Made by a program: the position numbers and the translations under genes. This document shows, in pieces, positions 6,373 through 14,639 of a stretch of DNA of 35,116 bases; positions within the stretch are counted from its first letter, which is position 1; each line of letters begins with the position of its first letter. Below the pieces are notes generated by a model. The model made no database searches. It saw only the letters and a program-made list of their open reading frames with translations, and had not been told where the DNA came from. Source of the DNA: Polaromonas sp. (GTDB lineage: Bacteria > Pseudomonadota > Gammaproteobacteria > Burkholderiales > Burkholderiaceae_C); the NCBI RefSeq assembly GCF_029945925.1, contig NZ_JAQSDN010000048.1, positions 145,371 to 180,486 on the forward strand, in the 5' to 3' direction.

Positions 6373-7419
6373 ATGCTGCAGGAACGAATTGAAGCCAAAT
6401 GGATAAACTGCTTTGCCGAGACCTTTGCGCTGTGTGGCGTGAAGGCCGGCGACACCGCGGCCATCCTGTCCGAGACGCAGTCGCGGCCCGTCAATGTGCA
6501 GCTCGCCGAACTGGCGCTGGCCAGGCTGGGGGCGCGGGCCTTTCACCTGGTGCTGGCCACGCCCCGGCTGGCCGCACCAGTGCCGGTGCGCTCCTCCGGC
6601 GCCTCGGACGCCATCGGCCAGCTCGCCCCGGTGGTGCAGGCGCTGGCCGCCTGCACCTTTGTGGCGGACCTGACGGTGGAAGGCCTGCTGCACGCGGCCG
6701 AGTTGCCCGACATTCTGAAGGGCGGGACGCGCGTGCTGATGGTGTCCAACGAACACCCCGAAATCCTCGAACGCTGCCTGCCCGCTCCGGCGCTCGAACC
6801 CAAGGTCAAGGCCGGCATCAAGTTGCTGCGCAGCGCCAAAGCCATGCAGGTGACCTCGCAGGCGGGCACCGACCTGGCCATTTCGCTGGTCGGTGCGCAG
6901 GCCGGTGGTGGCTGGGGTTACACGGCCCGGCCCGGCACCATCTCGCACTGGCCGGGCGGCTTGTGCCTGGCCTTTCCGGCCCAGGGCAGCGTCAATGGGC
7001 GGCTGGTGCTGGCCCCCGGCGATGTCAACCTGACCTTCAAGCGTTATCTCGAACAGGCCGTGGTGCTGACGATTGAAAACGACTTCGTGACCGACATCGC
7101 CGGCCAGCATGTGGATGCCGACCTGATGCGCAGCTACTGGGCCGCCTGGGGCGACCGCGAAGCCTACGCCGTCTCGCATGTGGGCTGGGGCATGAACCCC
7201 AAGGCGCGCTGGGACGCTATGGCCCTGTACGACAAGAAGGACTTCAACGGCACCGAGCTGCGGGCCTTTGCCGGCAACTTCCTGTATTCGACAGGTGCCA
7301 ACGAAGTGGCCGGGCGTCATACGCTGGGGCACTTCGATCTGCCGCTGCGGGGCTGCACCGTGGCGCTGGACGGTCAGGTGATCGTGGACGCCGGGCAACT
7401 GACCGGCGAGCTGGCCTGA
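6373..7419 (+). CDS. NicX-like ring-cleavage dioxygenase (2,5-dihydroxypyridine 5,6-dioxygenase family)
   Basis: 348 residues. It resembles NicX of aerobic nicotinate degradation, an Fe(II) enzyme with the fold of M29 aminopeptidases that opens the ring of 2,5-dihydroxypyridine. Shared elements are WGYTARPGTISHWPGGLC, LTIENDFVTDIAGQHVDADLMRSYW, VSHVGWGMNPKARWDAMALYD and GHFDLPLRGCTVALD. The His in SHVGWG and the His and Asp in GHFD correspond to the iron ligands reported for NicX, so the metal site looks intact. It lies 19 nt after the flavin reductase and 3 nt before the hydrolase gene. Substrate is uncertain: the rest of the nic set (maleamate amidase, maleate isomerase) is absent here. Confidence 0.8.
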   Translation: MLQERIEAKWINCFAETFALCGVKAGDTAAILSETQSRPVNVQLAELALARLGARAFHLVLATPRLAAPVPVRSSGASDAIGQLAPVVQALAACTFVADLTVEGLLHAAELPDILKGGTRVLMVSNEHPEILERCLPAPALEPKVKAGIKLLRSAKAMQVTSQAGTDLAISLVGAQAGGGWGYTARPGTISHWPGGLCLAFPAQGSVNGRLVLAPGDVNLTFKRYLEQAVVLTIENDFVTDIAGQHVDADLMRSYWAAWGDREAYAVSHVGWGMNPKARWDAMALYDKKDFNGTELRAFAGNFLYSTGANEVAGRHTLGHFDLPLRGCTVALDGQVIVDAGQLTGELA

Positions 7420-7422
7420 ACC

Positions 7423-8205
7423 ATGGTCATGCCGGCTTACCTTGAACAGGGTGAAGGCGACACCGCCGTGTTCCTGCTGCATGGCGTGGGTGGCGGCAAG
7501 GAAGCCTGGGCGCGCAATCAGCCGGTATTGGCGAGCCAGGGCTTCAGGACGGTGGCCTGGGACATGCCGGGTTATGGCGCGTCACCACCCTTGTCGCCTT
7601 CCACCAACGTGCTGCTGGCCGATGCCTTGAAAACCTTGATAGCCCATGTGGGCGCCAGGCGCAACGTGCTGTTGGGCCACAGCATGGGCGGCATGATTGC
7701 GCAGGAGCTGGCGGCCCTGCATCCGGCGCTGGTGCACGGCCTGATTCTTTACAGCACCTCGCCGGCTTTCGGCAAGGCCGATGGCGCCTGGCAGCAGCAG
7801 TTTTTGCAGAGCCGCTTTGCGCCGCTGGACCAGGGGCTGGGCATGGCGGGTCTGGCCAGCAAACTGGTGCCGACCATGTTCGCACCCGACGCCGAGCCGG
7901 CGCGTATCGTTGAGGCCGCTGCGCTGATGGCCCGTGTCCCCGCGGAAAGTTACCGCGCCGCACTGTCGGCCATCGTCTCCTTCAACCGGCTGGCTGCGTT
8001 GGGCAACATCGCCGTGCCGACCCTGTGCCTGGCCGGGGAGCTGGACCTCAACGCGCCACCCGCCGTGGTGGAAAAAATGGCCGGCCGCATTCCCGGCGCC
8101 GCGTACGTCTGCCTGCCGCAGGTGGGCCACATCGCCAACCTCGAGCAGCCCGAGCTGTTCAACCACGCTGTCCTGACATTCCTGAAACAACACTTTTTGC
8201 CCTGA
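7423..8205 (+). CDS. Alpha/beta hydrolase (enol-lactonase/deformylase type)
   Basis: 260 residues, alpha/beta-hydrolase fold. LLHGVGGGKEAW gives the oxyanion HG motif, GHSMGG the nucleophile elbow (Ser87), LAGELDLNAP the acid region and VGHIANLEQPELF the catalytic His. Closest in style to PcaD-like enol-lactonases and to hydrolases that follow ring cleavage. In nicotinate clusters a hydrolase of this fold (NicD) removes formate from N-formylmaleamate after NicX, so placement directly behind a NicX-like gene supports action on the ring-cleavage product. ATG 7423 or 7429 may be used. Confidence 0.85.
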   Translation: MVMPAYLEQGEGDTAVFLLHGVGGGKEAWARNQPVLASQGFRTVAWDMPGYGASPPLSPSTNVLLADALKTLIAHVGARRNVLLGHSMGGMIAQELAALHPALVHGLILYSTSPAFGKADGAWQQQFLQSRFAPLDQGLGMAGLASKLVPTMFAPDAEPARIVEAAALMARVPAESYRAALSAIVSFNRLAALGNIAVPTLCLAGELDLNAPPAVVEKMAGRIPGAAYVCLPQVGHIANLEQPELFNHAVLTFLKQHFLP

Positions 8206-8226
8206 CCCGACCCGAGGAACCGACCC

Positions 8227-9513
8227 ATGTCTGCACTGCCCGTCTCCCCACCCCCTGCCGCCCGCTACCTGCCGCCTTCGATTGCCGGCGACTACACCGA
8301 ACTCACGCCCAAGCAGGTCGAACTGCTGGCGATTGCTGCCCGTCTCGGGCGCGAAAAATTCGCCCCGCGCGCGCAGCAGATTGACCGCGATGCGGTGTTC
8401 CCCTTCGAGAACTACGCCGACCTGCGTGAAGCCGGCCTGCTCGGCATCTGTGTGCCCGAAGAATACGGCGGCTGGGGCGCCGACTTCGCCACCTATGTGA
8501 TGACCGCCGCTGAAATTGGCCGGCATTGCGGCGCCACCGCGCTGACACTGAACATGCATGTGAGCTCCACCATGTGGACCGGCTTTATCGCCGATGACCT
8601 CGACATGACGCCCGAGCAGCGCGCCAACCATGAGGCGCACCGCAAGGTGCATTACGAGCGCGTGGTGAAGCAGGGCAAGGTCTACTCGCAGCCGTTTTCC
8701 GAAGGTGGTGCCGCTGCCGCAGGCAAGGCGCCTTTCGGCACCCTGGCCCGAAAGGTGGACGGCGGCTACATCGTCAACGGCAAGAAAATTTTTGCCTCGC
8801 TGGCCGGTGCGGCCGACTACTACGGCATTTTGTGCACACTGGACAAGCCGGGCGCGACCCAGCGCGATTCGCTGTACCTGGCAGTCGACAAGAACCTGGC
8901 TGGCGTCAGCGTCACCGGCGACTGGGACCCGCTGGGCATGCGCGGCACGGTGTCGCGCACGCTGGTGTTCCAGGACGTGTTTGTGCCTGAGGTCGAGCGC
9001 CTGATTCCCGAAGGCCTGTACGCCCAGGCGGCGCTGCGCTGGCCGCACATGTTTGCGACCCTGTCGCCGACCTACATGGGCATTTGCCAGGCGGCCTACG
9101 ACTTCACGGTGCAGTACCTGCGCGGCGAGGTGCCCGGCACGCCGCCGGTCAAGCGCCGCATGTACCCGACCAAACAGATCGCGGTTGCGGAAATGAAGGT
9201 CCGTCTCGAGCAGACGCGCGCCATTTTTTTGCAGAATGCACGCGCCGCCCGCGTCGATCCTTCCAAGGAAATCCGTCTCGGACTGTACGCGGCGCACTAC
9301 ACCATCATGGAAAACGCCAACGAGATCTGCCGCCTGGCGGTGCGCACCTGCGGTGGCCAGTCCATGCTCAAGACGCTGCCGCTGGAGCGCATGTACCGCG
9401 ATTCGCGTTGCGGTTCGCTGATGCTGCCGTGGACCGCGGAGCTCTGCATCGACCGGCTCGGGCGTGAATGCCTGTACGAGGCCGGTGAACAGGACGAACA
9501 GGCTGTGCTGTAA
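8227..9513 (+). CDS. Acyl-CoA dehydrogenase-like flavoprotein lacking the catalytic Glu
   Basis: 428 residues with the three-part acyl-CoA dehydrogenase fold: N-terminal helices with LREAGLLGICVPEEYGGWGADF, a central beta domain with YIVNGKKIFASLAGAADYYGIL, and a C-terminal helical domain. The usual C-terminal motif YxGTxEI with the catalytic Glu is replaced by YRDSRCGSLMLPWTAE, and the helix-G position used by isovaleryl-CoA dehydrogenase (ATLSPTYMGICQA region) also has no Glu. Either it is a specialised dehydrogenase or a group D flavin monooxygenase of the same fold fed by the flavin reductase of this cluster; the second is inference. GAGGA precedes ATG 8227. Confidence 0.82.
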   Translation: MSALPVSPPPAARYLPPSIAGDYTELTPKQVELLAIAARLGREKFAPRAQQIDRDAVFPFENYADLREAGLLGICVPEEYGGWGADFATYVMTAAEIGRHCGATALTLNMHVSSTMWTGFIADDLDMTPEQRANHEAHRKVHYERVVKQGKVYSQPFSEGGAAAAGKAPFGTLARKVDGGYIVNGKKIFASLAGAADYYGILCTLDKPGATQRDSLYLAVDKNLAGVSVTGDWDPLGMRGTVSRTLVFQDVFVPEVERLIPEGLYAQAALRWPHMFATLSPTYMGICQAAYDFTVQYLRGEVPGTPPVKRRMYPTKQIAVAEMKVRLEQTRAIFLQNARAARVDPSKEIRLGLYAAHYTIMENANEICRLAVRTCGGQSMLKTLPLERMYRDSRCGSLMLPWTAELCIDRLGRECLYEAGEQDEQAVL

Positions 9514-9525
9514 GCCGGGGTCGGA

Positions 9526-11001
9526 ATGAACCTCGCGCAGATCATTGAGCGGCACGCGCAGTTTTCGCCGCAGCAGGTGGCGATCCACGCGGCGGGCGAA
9601 GACATCACCTATCCCGCTTTGTGGCAGCGCATTGAACGCGCGACCGGGGTGATGCTGGCAACCGGTGTGCAGCCGGGCGACCGGGTGGCCTGGCTGGGCT
9701 TCAATGACCCGGCCATGCTGGTGCTGCTGTTTGCGCTTTCTCGCGTCGGCGCGATTTTGCTGCCGCTCAACCACCGCCTGGCCGCGCCCGAACACGCGGC
9801 GATTCTTGGCCATGCGGGGGTGAGCCTGCTGGTCAGCGACAGCGCCCACGCCGGCGCGGCTGCCGCGCTGGCGGCGGGCCGGGGCTGCCGCTTGCTGCCT
9901 GCTACAGGGCTGGGCGTTGATGACGGCGGTGCCGGCACCGGCGTCCTCGCGGGGGAGTACGCCTCGCCGGTGCTGCTGGTCTACACCTCGGGCACCACCG
10001 GCCGGCCCAAAGGCGCCTTGCACACGCAATCCGGCCTGATCTGGAATTGCGTGATTTCCGCGCATGCGCATGAGCTCCGGCAGGACGACCATGTGCTGAG
10101 CGTGTTGCCCCTGTTTCATGTCGGCGGCCTGAGCATCCAGACCTTGCCGGCCCTGCATGCCGGCGCAACCGTGACCCTGCATGCACGTTTTGACGCGGCC
10201 GCCTGGCTGGCCGATGTCGCCAGGCGGCGGCCTACGCTGTCATTGATGGTGCCGGCCACCTTGCGCGCGGTGCTGGACCATGCCGATTTTGCTTCGGCTG
10301 ATCTGTCTTCCCTGCGGTTTCTGGCCGCGGGTTCTTCCACGATTCCCGCGGCTATGATCACGGCCATCCATGCACGCGGCGTGCCGCTGGGCCAGGTCTA
10401 TGGCGCCACTGAAACCGGGCCGGTCTCCATTTACCTGCGCCGTGCCGATGCGATGCAGCATGCCGGCGCCGCCGGCAAGGCCGGATTGCATGTGGAAGTG
10501 AAACTCGTCGACACGCTGGGCGAAACCGTGGCCCCGGGGGAGGTCGGCGAAATCCGGGTGCGCGCGCCCAATGTCATGACGGCCTACTGGGCCGACGCCG
10601 ACAACCCGGCCTTTGCCGATGGCTGGTTTCATACCGGTGACCTGGCGCGCTGTGATGTCGCCGGTTTTTATGAAGTGGTGGGTCGCTCGAAAGACATGAT
10701 CATCTCGGGCGGTGAAAACGTCTACCCGGCCGAGATTGAAAACCTGCTGGCCGACTGCCCGCAGATCCTGGAAGCTGCGGTGGTGGGCCAGCCAGACGCG
10801 CGCTGGGGCGAGGTGGTGGTCGCCGTCATTGTGAAAGCGCCTGGCGCAGATCTCGATGCGGCGCAGGTGCTGCAGCTGTTCGAGGGCCGGCTCGCACGGT
10901 TCAAACACCCCAAACGCATCGTGTTCTGCGAGGCCTTGCCCAAAACTGCGCTGGGCAAGGTGCAGAAAGCCGGCCTGCTGGCCAGCCTCCCAGCGCCATA
11001 A
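9526..11001 (+). CDS. AMP-dependent acyl-CoA synthetase/ligase
   Basis: 491 residues, ANL superfamily. Motifs in order: YTSGTTGRPKG (P-loop, about residues 153-163), YGATETGP, WFHTGDLA, GRSKDMIISGGENVYPAEIE and PKTALGKVQK, whose Lys catalyses adenylation. It activates a carboxylic acid to its CoA thioester with ATP. It starts 12 nt after the acyl-CoA-dehydrogenase-like gene and is the last gene of the rightward run, so it should activate either the starting acid or the opened-ring acid. The stop lies 4 nt from that of the convergent beta-oxidation gene. Substrate cannot be read from sequence. Confidence 0.9.
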   Translation: MNLAQIIERHAQFSPQQVAIHAAGEDITYPALWQRIERATGVMLATGVQPGDRVAWLGFNDPAMLVLLFALSRVGAILLPLNHRLAAPEHAAILGHAGVSLLVSDSAHAGAAAALAAGRGCRLLPATGLGVDDGGAGTGVLAGEYASPVLLVYTSGTTGRPKGALHTQSGLIWNCVISAHAHELRQDDHVLSVLPLFHVGGLSIQTLPALHAGATVTLHARFDAAAWLADVARRRPTLSLMVPATLRAVLDHADFASADLSSLRFLAAGSSTIPAAMITAIHARGVPLGQVYGATETGPVSIYLRRADAMQHAGAAGKAGLHVEVKLVDTLGETVAPGEVGEIRVRAPNVMTAYWADADNPAFADGWFHTGDLARCDVAGFYEVVGRSKDMIISGGENVYPAEIENLLADCPQILEAAVVGQPDARWGEVVVAVIVKAPGADLDAAQVLQLFEGRLARFKHPKRIVFCEALPKTALGKVQKAGLLASLPAP

Positions 11002-11005
11002 ACCT

Positions 11006-13165
11006 TCAATAAACCGGCTGGTGCTTTTTGATCGTGGCCTTGACCTCATCGCTGAGCGCAAAGCCCGGACCGTACTGGGCAGCCAGTTCGCCGGCCCGCT
11101 TCACAAACGCGTCCACACCCATGCTGTAGATGAACTGCATCGCGCCGCCGGTCCAGGCGGGAAAACCAATGCCGAAGATGGAGCCGATGTTGGCGTCGTG
11201 CACGCTGGTCAGCACGTTTTCGCTGAGGCAGCGCGCGGTTTCCACGGCCTGGCGGTACAGCAGCCGGTCTTTCAGGTCGGTGATGTTCCAGGCCGTGCCG
11301 GGTTTTTCGAACAGGGGCTTGAGTTCGGGCCACAGGCTTTTCTTCGCGCCTTTTTCTTCGGGGTAGTCATAAAAGCCGGCGCCTGCGGCACGCCCATTGC
11401 GGTCGAACTCCTTGACCATGCGCTCGACGACCAGCTCGCCCGGCGTGGCGATGTAGGTCTTGCCTTCGGCCACATAGTCGGCGCGGGTCTGGTCCAGCAC
11501 GTGCACGCTCAGTGACAGCGCGGTTTCGTCGAGCACGGCGAGCGGGCCCACCGGCATGCCGCACTGGATGCCGGCGTTTTCAATTGCCGCCGCGGGAATG
11601 CCTTCGCCCAGCATGGCCGCGCCTTCCATCACAAAGGTGCCGAAGGTGCGGCTGGTGTAAAAGCCGCGCGAGTCGTTGACCACAATCGGGATCTTTCCCA
11701 GCGTCTGCACATAGTCAAAGGCACGCGCCACGGTGTCATCGTCGGTCTGCTTGCCGCGGATGATCTCGACCAGCTTCATCTTGTCGACCGGGCTGAAGAA
11801 GTGGATGCCGATGAACTTGTCCGGGTGCGCGCTCGCCGTGGCCAGCCCGCTGATCGGCAGGGTGGAGGTGTTGGATGCAAAAAAGCCGCCAGGTGCGAGC
11901 AAAGGCTCGGCTTCCTGCGTGACCTTGGCTTTCAGGTCGCGGCGTTCGAACACGGCTTCGATGATCAGCTCGCAGCCGGCGAGGTCGGCCACCTTGTCGG
12001 TGGCGCTGATGCGCGCGAGGAGGGCCGCCTGATCTGGCGCGCTCATGCGGCCCTTGTCCACGCGTGCCTGCGTCAGTTTGGCGCTGTAGGCCTTGCCCGC
12101 ATCGGCCTTGTCCTGGGTCACGTCCCTGAGCACGGTGCTGATGCCGCGGCTGGCCTGGACGTAGGCAATGCCCGCACCCATCATGCCGGCGCCGAGCAGG
12201 CCGACTTTCTGCGGCTTGTAACGCGGGACATCTTTCGGACGCGATCGGCCCGACTTGATCGCGTTCATGTTGAAGAAGAAGGTGTTGATCATGTTCTTGG
12301 CCACCGGGCTCACGATCAGCCTGGCCAGGTACCGCGATTCGATGCGCAGCGCAGTGTCGAAGTCGACCTGCGCGCCCTCGACCATGGCGGCCAGCGCGTA
12401 TTCGGGCGCCGGATACAGGCCGCGTGTTTTCTGCTTGAGCACGGCCGGTGCCACGGCCAGCATGCCGGCGATCTTGGGGTTGGCCGGCGTGCCGCCAGGC
12501 ATCTTGTAGTTCTTGTCGTCCCAGGGGTGATGCGCGGGGGCGGCGGCGCCATCATGCGTCGCGATCCAGGCCAGCGCCGCAGGCCGTAGCGCGGCCGCAT
12601 CGGGCACCAGTTCGTGCACCAGGCCAAGCTCCAGCGCTTCATGCGGGTTGAAGAGTTTGCTTTCCAGGATGTAGGGCTGCGCGCCCATCAGGCCCAGCAG
12701 CCGCGTCATCTTGGTGATTCCGCTGGCGCCGGGAATCAGGCCCAGCGTGATTTCGGGCAGGCCGAACTGGATCTTTTTGTCGGCAACCGCAATGCGGTAG
12801 TGGCCAACCAATGCGACCTCCCAGCCGCCGCCCAGCGCCGTGCCGTTGAGGCAACTGACCACCGGTTTGCCCAGGGTTTCCAGCGTGCGGAAATTCTTCT
12901 TGGTCTGTTCGATCTCCTGGAACACCGCCGCGGCGTCCGATGCCTTCAGGCGCATCGTGGCCTTGAGATCGGCGCCTGCAAAGAAGGTGCTTTTGTTCGA
13001 TGCCAGAACGATGCCGCGAATCGCTTCCCTGTCCTTGACCACCTGCGCGGTGGCTTCGGTCAGGTCTTTCTGCCACTGGGCGCACATGGTGTTGACCGGT
13101 GAACCTTCCTCGTCGAAGGTAAGCGTGGCAATGCCGTCGGTCAGTTCGTACTTGATTGTTTTCAT
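11006..13165 (-). CDS. Bifunctional enoyl-CoA hydratase/3-hydroxyacyl-CoA dehydrogenase (FadJ/FadB type)
   Basis: 719 residues. N-terminal crotonase domain (about 1-290): FFAGADLKATM, CLNGTALGGGWEVALVGHYRIA (oxyanion hole) and FGLPEITLGLIPGASGITKMTRL. The linker is followed by the NAD-binding 3-hydroxyacyl-CoA dehydrogenase domain (KVGLLGAGMMGAGIAYVQASRG, then LIIEAVFERRDLK, ASNTSTLPIS and GIHFFSPVDKMKLVEII with the catalytic His) and two C-terminal helical domains. It performs the hydration and oxidation steps of beta-oxidation, with the thiolase encoded next upstream as the usual partner. Transcribed leftward after the thiolase, separated by about 96 nt that hold two hairpin repeats. Confidence 0.93.
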   Translation of the reverse strand: MKTIKYELTDGIATLTFDEEGSPVNTMCAQWQKDLTEATAQVVKDREAIRGIVLASNKSTFFAGADLKATMRLKASDAAAVFQEIEQTKKNFRTLETLGKPVVSCLNGTALGGGWEVALVGHYRIAVADKKIQFGLPEITLGLIPGASGITKMTRLLGLMGAQPYILESKLFNPHEALELGLVHELVPDAAALRPAALAWIATHDGAAAPAHHPWDDKNYKMPGGTPANPKIAGMLAVAPAVLKQKTRGLYPAPEYALAAMVEGAQVDFDTALRIESRYLARLIVSPVAKNMINTFFFNMNAIKSGRSRPKDVPRYKPQKVGLLGAGMMGAGIAYVQASRGISTVLRDVTQDKADAGKAYSAKLTQARVDKGRMSAPDQAALLARISATDKVADLAGCELIIEAVFERRDLKAKVTQEAEPLLAPGGFFASNTSTLPISGLATASAHPDKFIGIHFFSPVDKMKLVEIIRGKQTDDDTVARAFDYVQTLGKIPIVVNDSRGFYTSRTFGTFVMEGAAMLGEGIPAAAIENAGIQCGMPVGPLAVLDETALSLSVHVLDQTRADYVAEGKTYIATPGELVVERMVKEFDRNGRAAGAGFYDYPEEKGAKKSLWPELKPLFEKPGTAWNITDLKDRLLYRQAVETARCLSENVLTSVHDANIGSIFGIGFPAWTGGAMQFIYSMGVDAFVKRAGELAAQYGPGFALSDEVKATIKKHQPVY

Positions 13166-13170
13166 GTGTT

Positions 13171-13200
13171 TGTCATTGCGGGCTCGACCCGCAATCCATG
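13171..13200 (-). repeat. REP-like hairpin H1
   Basis: Stem ATTGCGGG/CCCGCAAT with a 5-nt loop, flanked by TGTC and CCATG. On the minus strand it reads GGAT, stem, ATGACA, the same frame as hairpins H2 and H3. Confidence 0.65.
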
Positions 13201-13230
13201 TTGGATGAATGTCATATGTCGGCAGGCTGT

Positions 13231-13258
13231 GGATGCCGGGTCAAGCCCGGCATGACAG
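13231..13258 (+). repeat. REP-like hairpin H2
   Basis: Stem ATGCCGGG/CCCGGCAT around TCAAG, preceded by GG and followed by GACA. It is inverted relative to H1, so the two make a pair in the short gap between the thiolase and the bifunctional beta-oxidation genes. Confidence 0.65.
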
Positions 13259-13261
13259 GAT

Positions 13262-14467
13262 CTAAATGGCTTCCACGATCGTTGCAATGCCCATGCCGCC
13301 GCCCACACACAGGGTGGCCAGGCCGTAACGCAGCTTGCGCCGGTGCAGTTCGTCGATCAGTGTGCCGAGGATCATGGCGCCTGTCGCGCCCAGCGGGTGG
13401 CCCATGGCGATCGCGCCGCCGTTGACGTTGACCTTGTCGTGCGGCACCTTCATCTCTTTCATGAAACGCATCACCACCGCGGCAAAGGCTTCGTTGACTT
13501 CGAACAGGTCGATCTGGTCAATCGTCAGCCCGGCCTTGGCCAGCGCCTTGCGCGCTGCCGGCATGGGGCCGGTCAGCATGATGGTCGGGTCGGCGCCGCT
13601 CAGGGCAGCCGCGACAATGCGGGCGCGCGGCGTGAGGCCATGGGTTTTTCCGGCGGCTTCGGAGCCAACCAGCACCGCCGCCGCGCCGTCCACAATGCCT
13701 GACGAGTTGCCGGCATGGTGCACATGGTGGATGCGTTCGACCTGCGGATAACGCGTCAGCGCCACCTGGTCAAAACCCATGCCCCCCATCTGTTCAAAAG
13801 CCGGCCGGAGCGAGGCCAGGCCTTCCAGAGTGGTGTGCGGCTTGATGAATTCGTCCTGCGCCAGGATGGTCTGGTCGAGGAAGTCCTTCACCGGCACCAC
13901 CGAGCGGTCGAAGTAGCCGGCCGCGCGTGCCTGGGTCGCGCGCTTCTGGCTCTCCAGTGCAAAAGCGTCGACATCGGCGCGGCTGAAACCTTCAATCGTG
14001 GCAATCAGGTCGGCCCCCACCCCTTGCGGCACAAAACCGGTGGCACTGTTGGTCTCCGGGTCCTGGGCCCAGGCGCCGCCATCCGAACCGATGGGCACAC
14101 GGCTCATGCTTTCCACACCACCGGCCACCACCAGATCTTCCCAGCCCGAACGTACCTTCTGCGCGGCCAGGTTCACGGCTTCCAGGCCGGAGGCGCAAAA
14201 ACGGTTGATCTGCACGCCCGAGGCACGGAAGTCCCAACCGGCCTTGAGCGCGGCGACCTTGGCAATGACGGAGCCCTGCTCGCCAATCGGCGAAACCACG
14301 CCCATCACCACGTCATCGACTTGCGCGGTGTCAAAGTTGTTGCGGCGCTGCAGCTCGGTCAACACGCCGGCCAGCAGGTTGACCGGCTTGACCTCGTACA
14401 GGCTGCCGTCCTTTTTGCCTTTGCCGCGGGGTGTGCGGATGGCGTCGTAAATGAATGCTTCGGTCAT
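13262..14467 (-). CDS. Acetyl-CoA C-acyltransferase (thiolase)
   Basis: 401 residues, full thiolase length. [17 protein letters not shown] carries the acyl-accepting Cys91; [35 protein letters not shown] (catalytic His) and [14 protein letters not shown] (second Cys) complete the active site. It cleaves 3-ketoacyl-CoA with CoA in the last step of beta-oxidation, or works in reverse for condensation. Upstream of and co-directional with the bifunctional hydratase/dehydrogenase, forming the FadA/FadB-type pair. The gene is bracketed by REP-like hairpins on both sides. Confidence 0.93.
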   Translation of the reverse strand: MTEAFIYDAIRTPRGKGKKDGSLYEVKPVNLLAGVLTELQRRNNFDTAQVDDVVMGVVSPIGEQGSVIAKVAALKAGWDFRASGVQINRFCASGLEAVNLAAQKVRSGWEDLVVAGGVESMSRVPIGSDGGAWAQDPETNSATGFVPQGVGADLIATIEGFSRADVDAFALESQKRATQARAAGYFDRSVVPVKDFLDQTILAQDEFIKPHTTLEGLASLRPAFEQMGGMGFDQVALTRYPQVERIHHVHHAGNSSGIVDGAAAVLVGSEAAGKTHGLTPRARIVAAALSGADPTIMLTGPMPAARKALAKAGLTIDQIDLFEVNEAFAAVVMRFMKEMKVPHDKVNVNGGAIAMGHPLGATGAMILGTLIDELHRRKLRYGLATLCVGGGMGIATIVEAI

Positions 14468-14490
14468 GGGGTGCTCCCGGGGTGGTTCAT

Positions 14491-14518
14491 GGATCCCGGA
14501 TCAGGTCCGGGATGACAG
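14491..14518 (+). repeat. REP-like hairpin H3
   Basis: Stem ATCCCGGA/TCCGGGAT around TCAGG, preceded by GG and followed by GACA. Same plan as H1 and H2 but with different stem bases that still pair. It lies 23 nt upstream of the thiolase start. Confidence 0.65.
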
Positions 14519-14556
14519 CGAAAGAGGCTTCTGGTGGAGTATATTCATTTCACCAA

Positions 14557-14569
14557 GCAAACGCTTTGC
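14557..14569. promoter_or_regulatory. Possible operator between thiolase and acyl-CoA dehydrogenase genes
   Basis: GCAAA-CGC-TTTGC is a 5-bp inverted repeat in the divergent intergenic region, about 70 nt before the acyl-CoA dehydrogenase ATG, next to an AT-rich stretch suited to a promoter. It loosely resembles TetR-type fatty-acid regulator sites, but short palindromes are common and no regulator gene is adjacent. Confidence 0.25.
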
Positions 14570-14639
14570 ATAAATATGACCCCCATGCTCAGCCCTACCG
14601 CCGCCTTTTACTCTTTGACTACGTCCAACAGGTGATCCC

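Noticed and set aside
7582..10182. 866-codon open frame on the minus strand
   Set aside because: Antisense shadow of the hydrolase, acyl-CoA-dehydrogenase-like and ligase genes; composition is His/Gln/Arg-rich with no recognisable domain, as expected of high-GC antisense frames.
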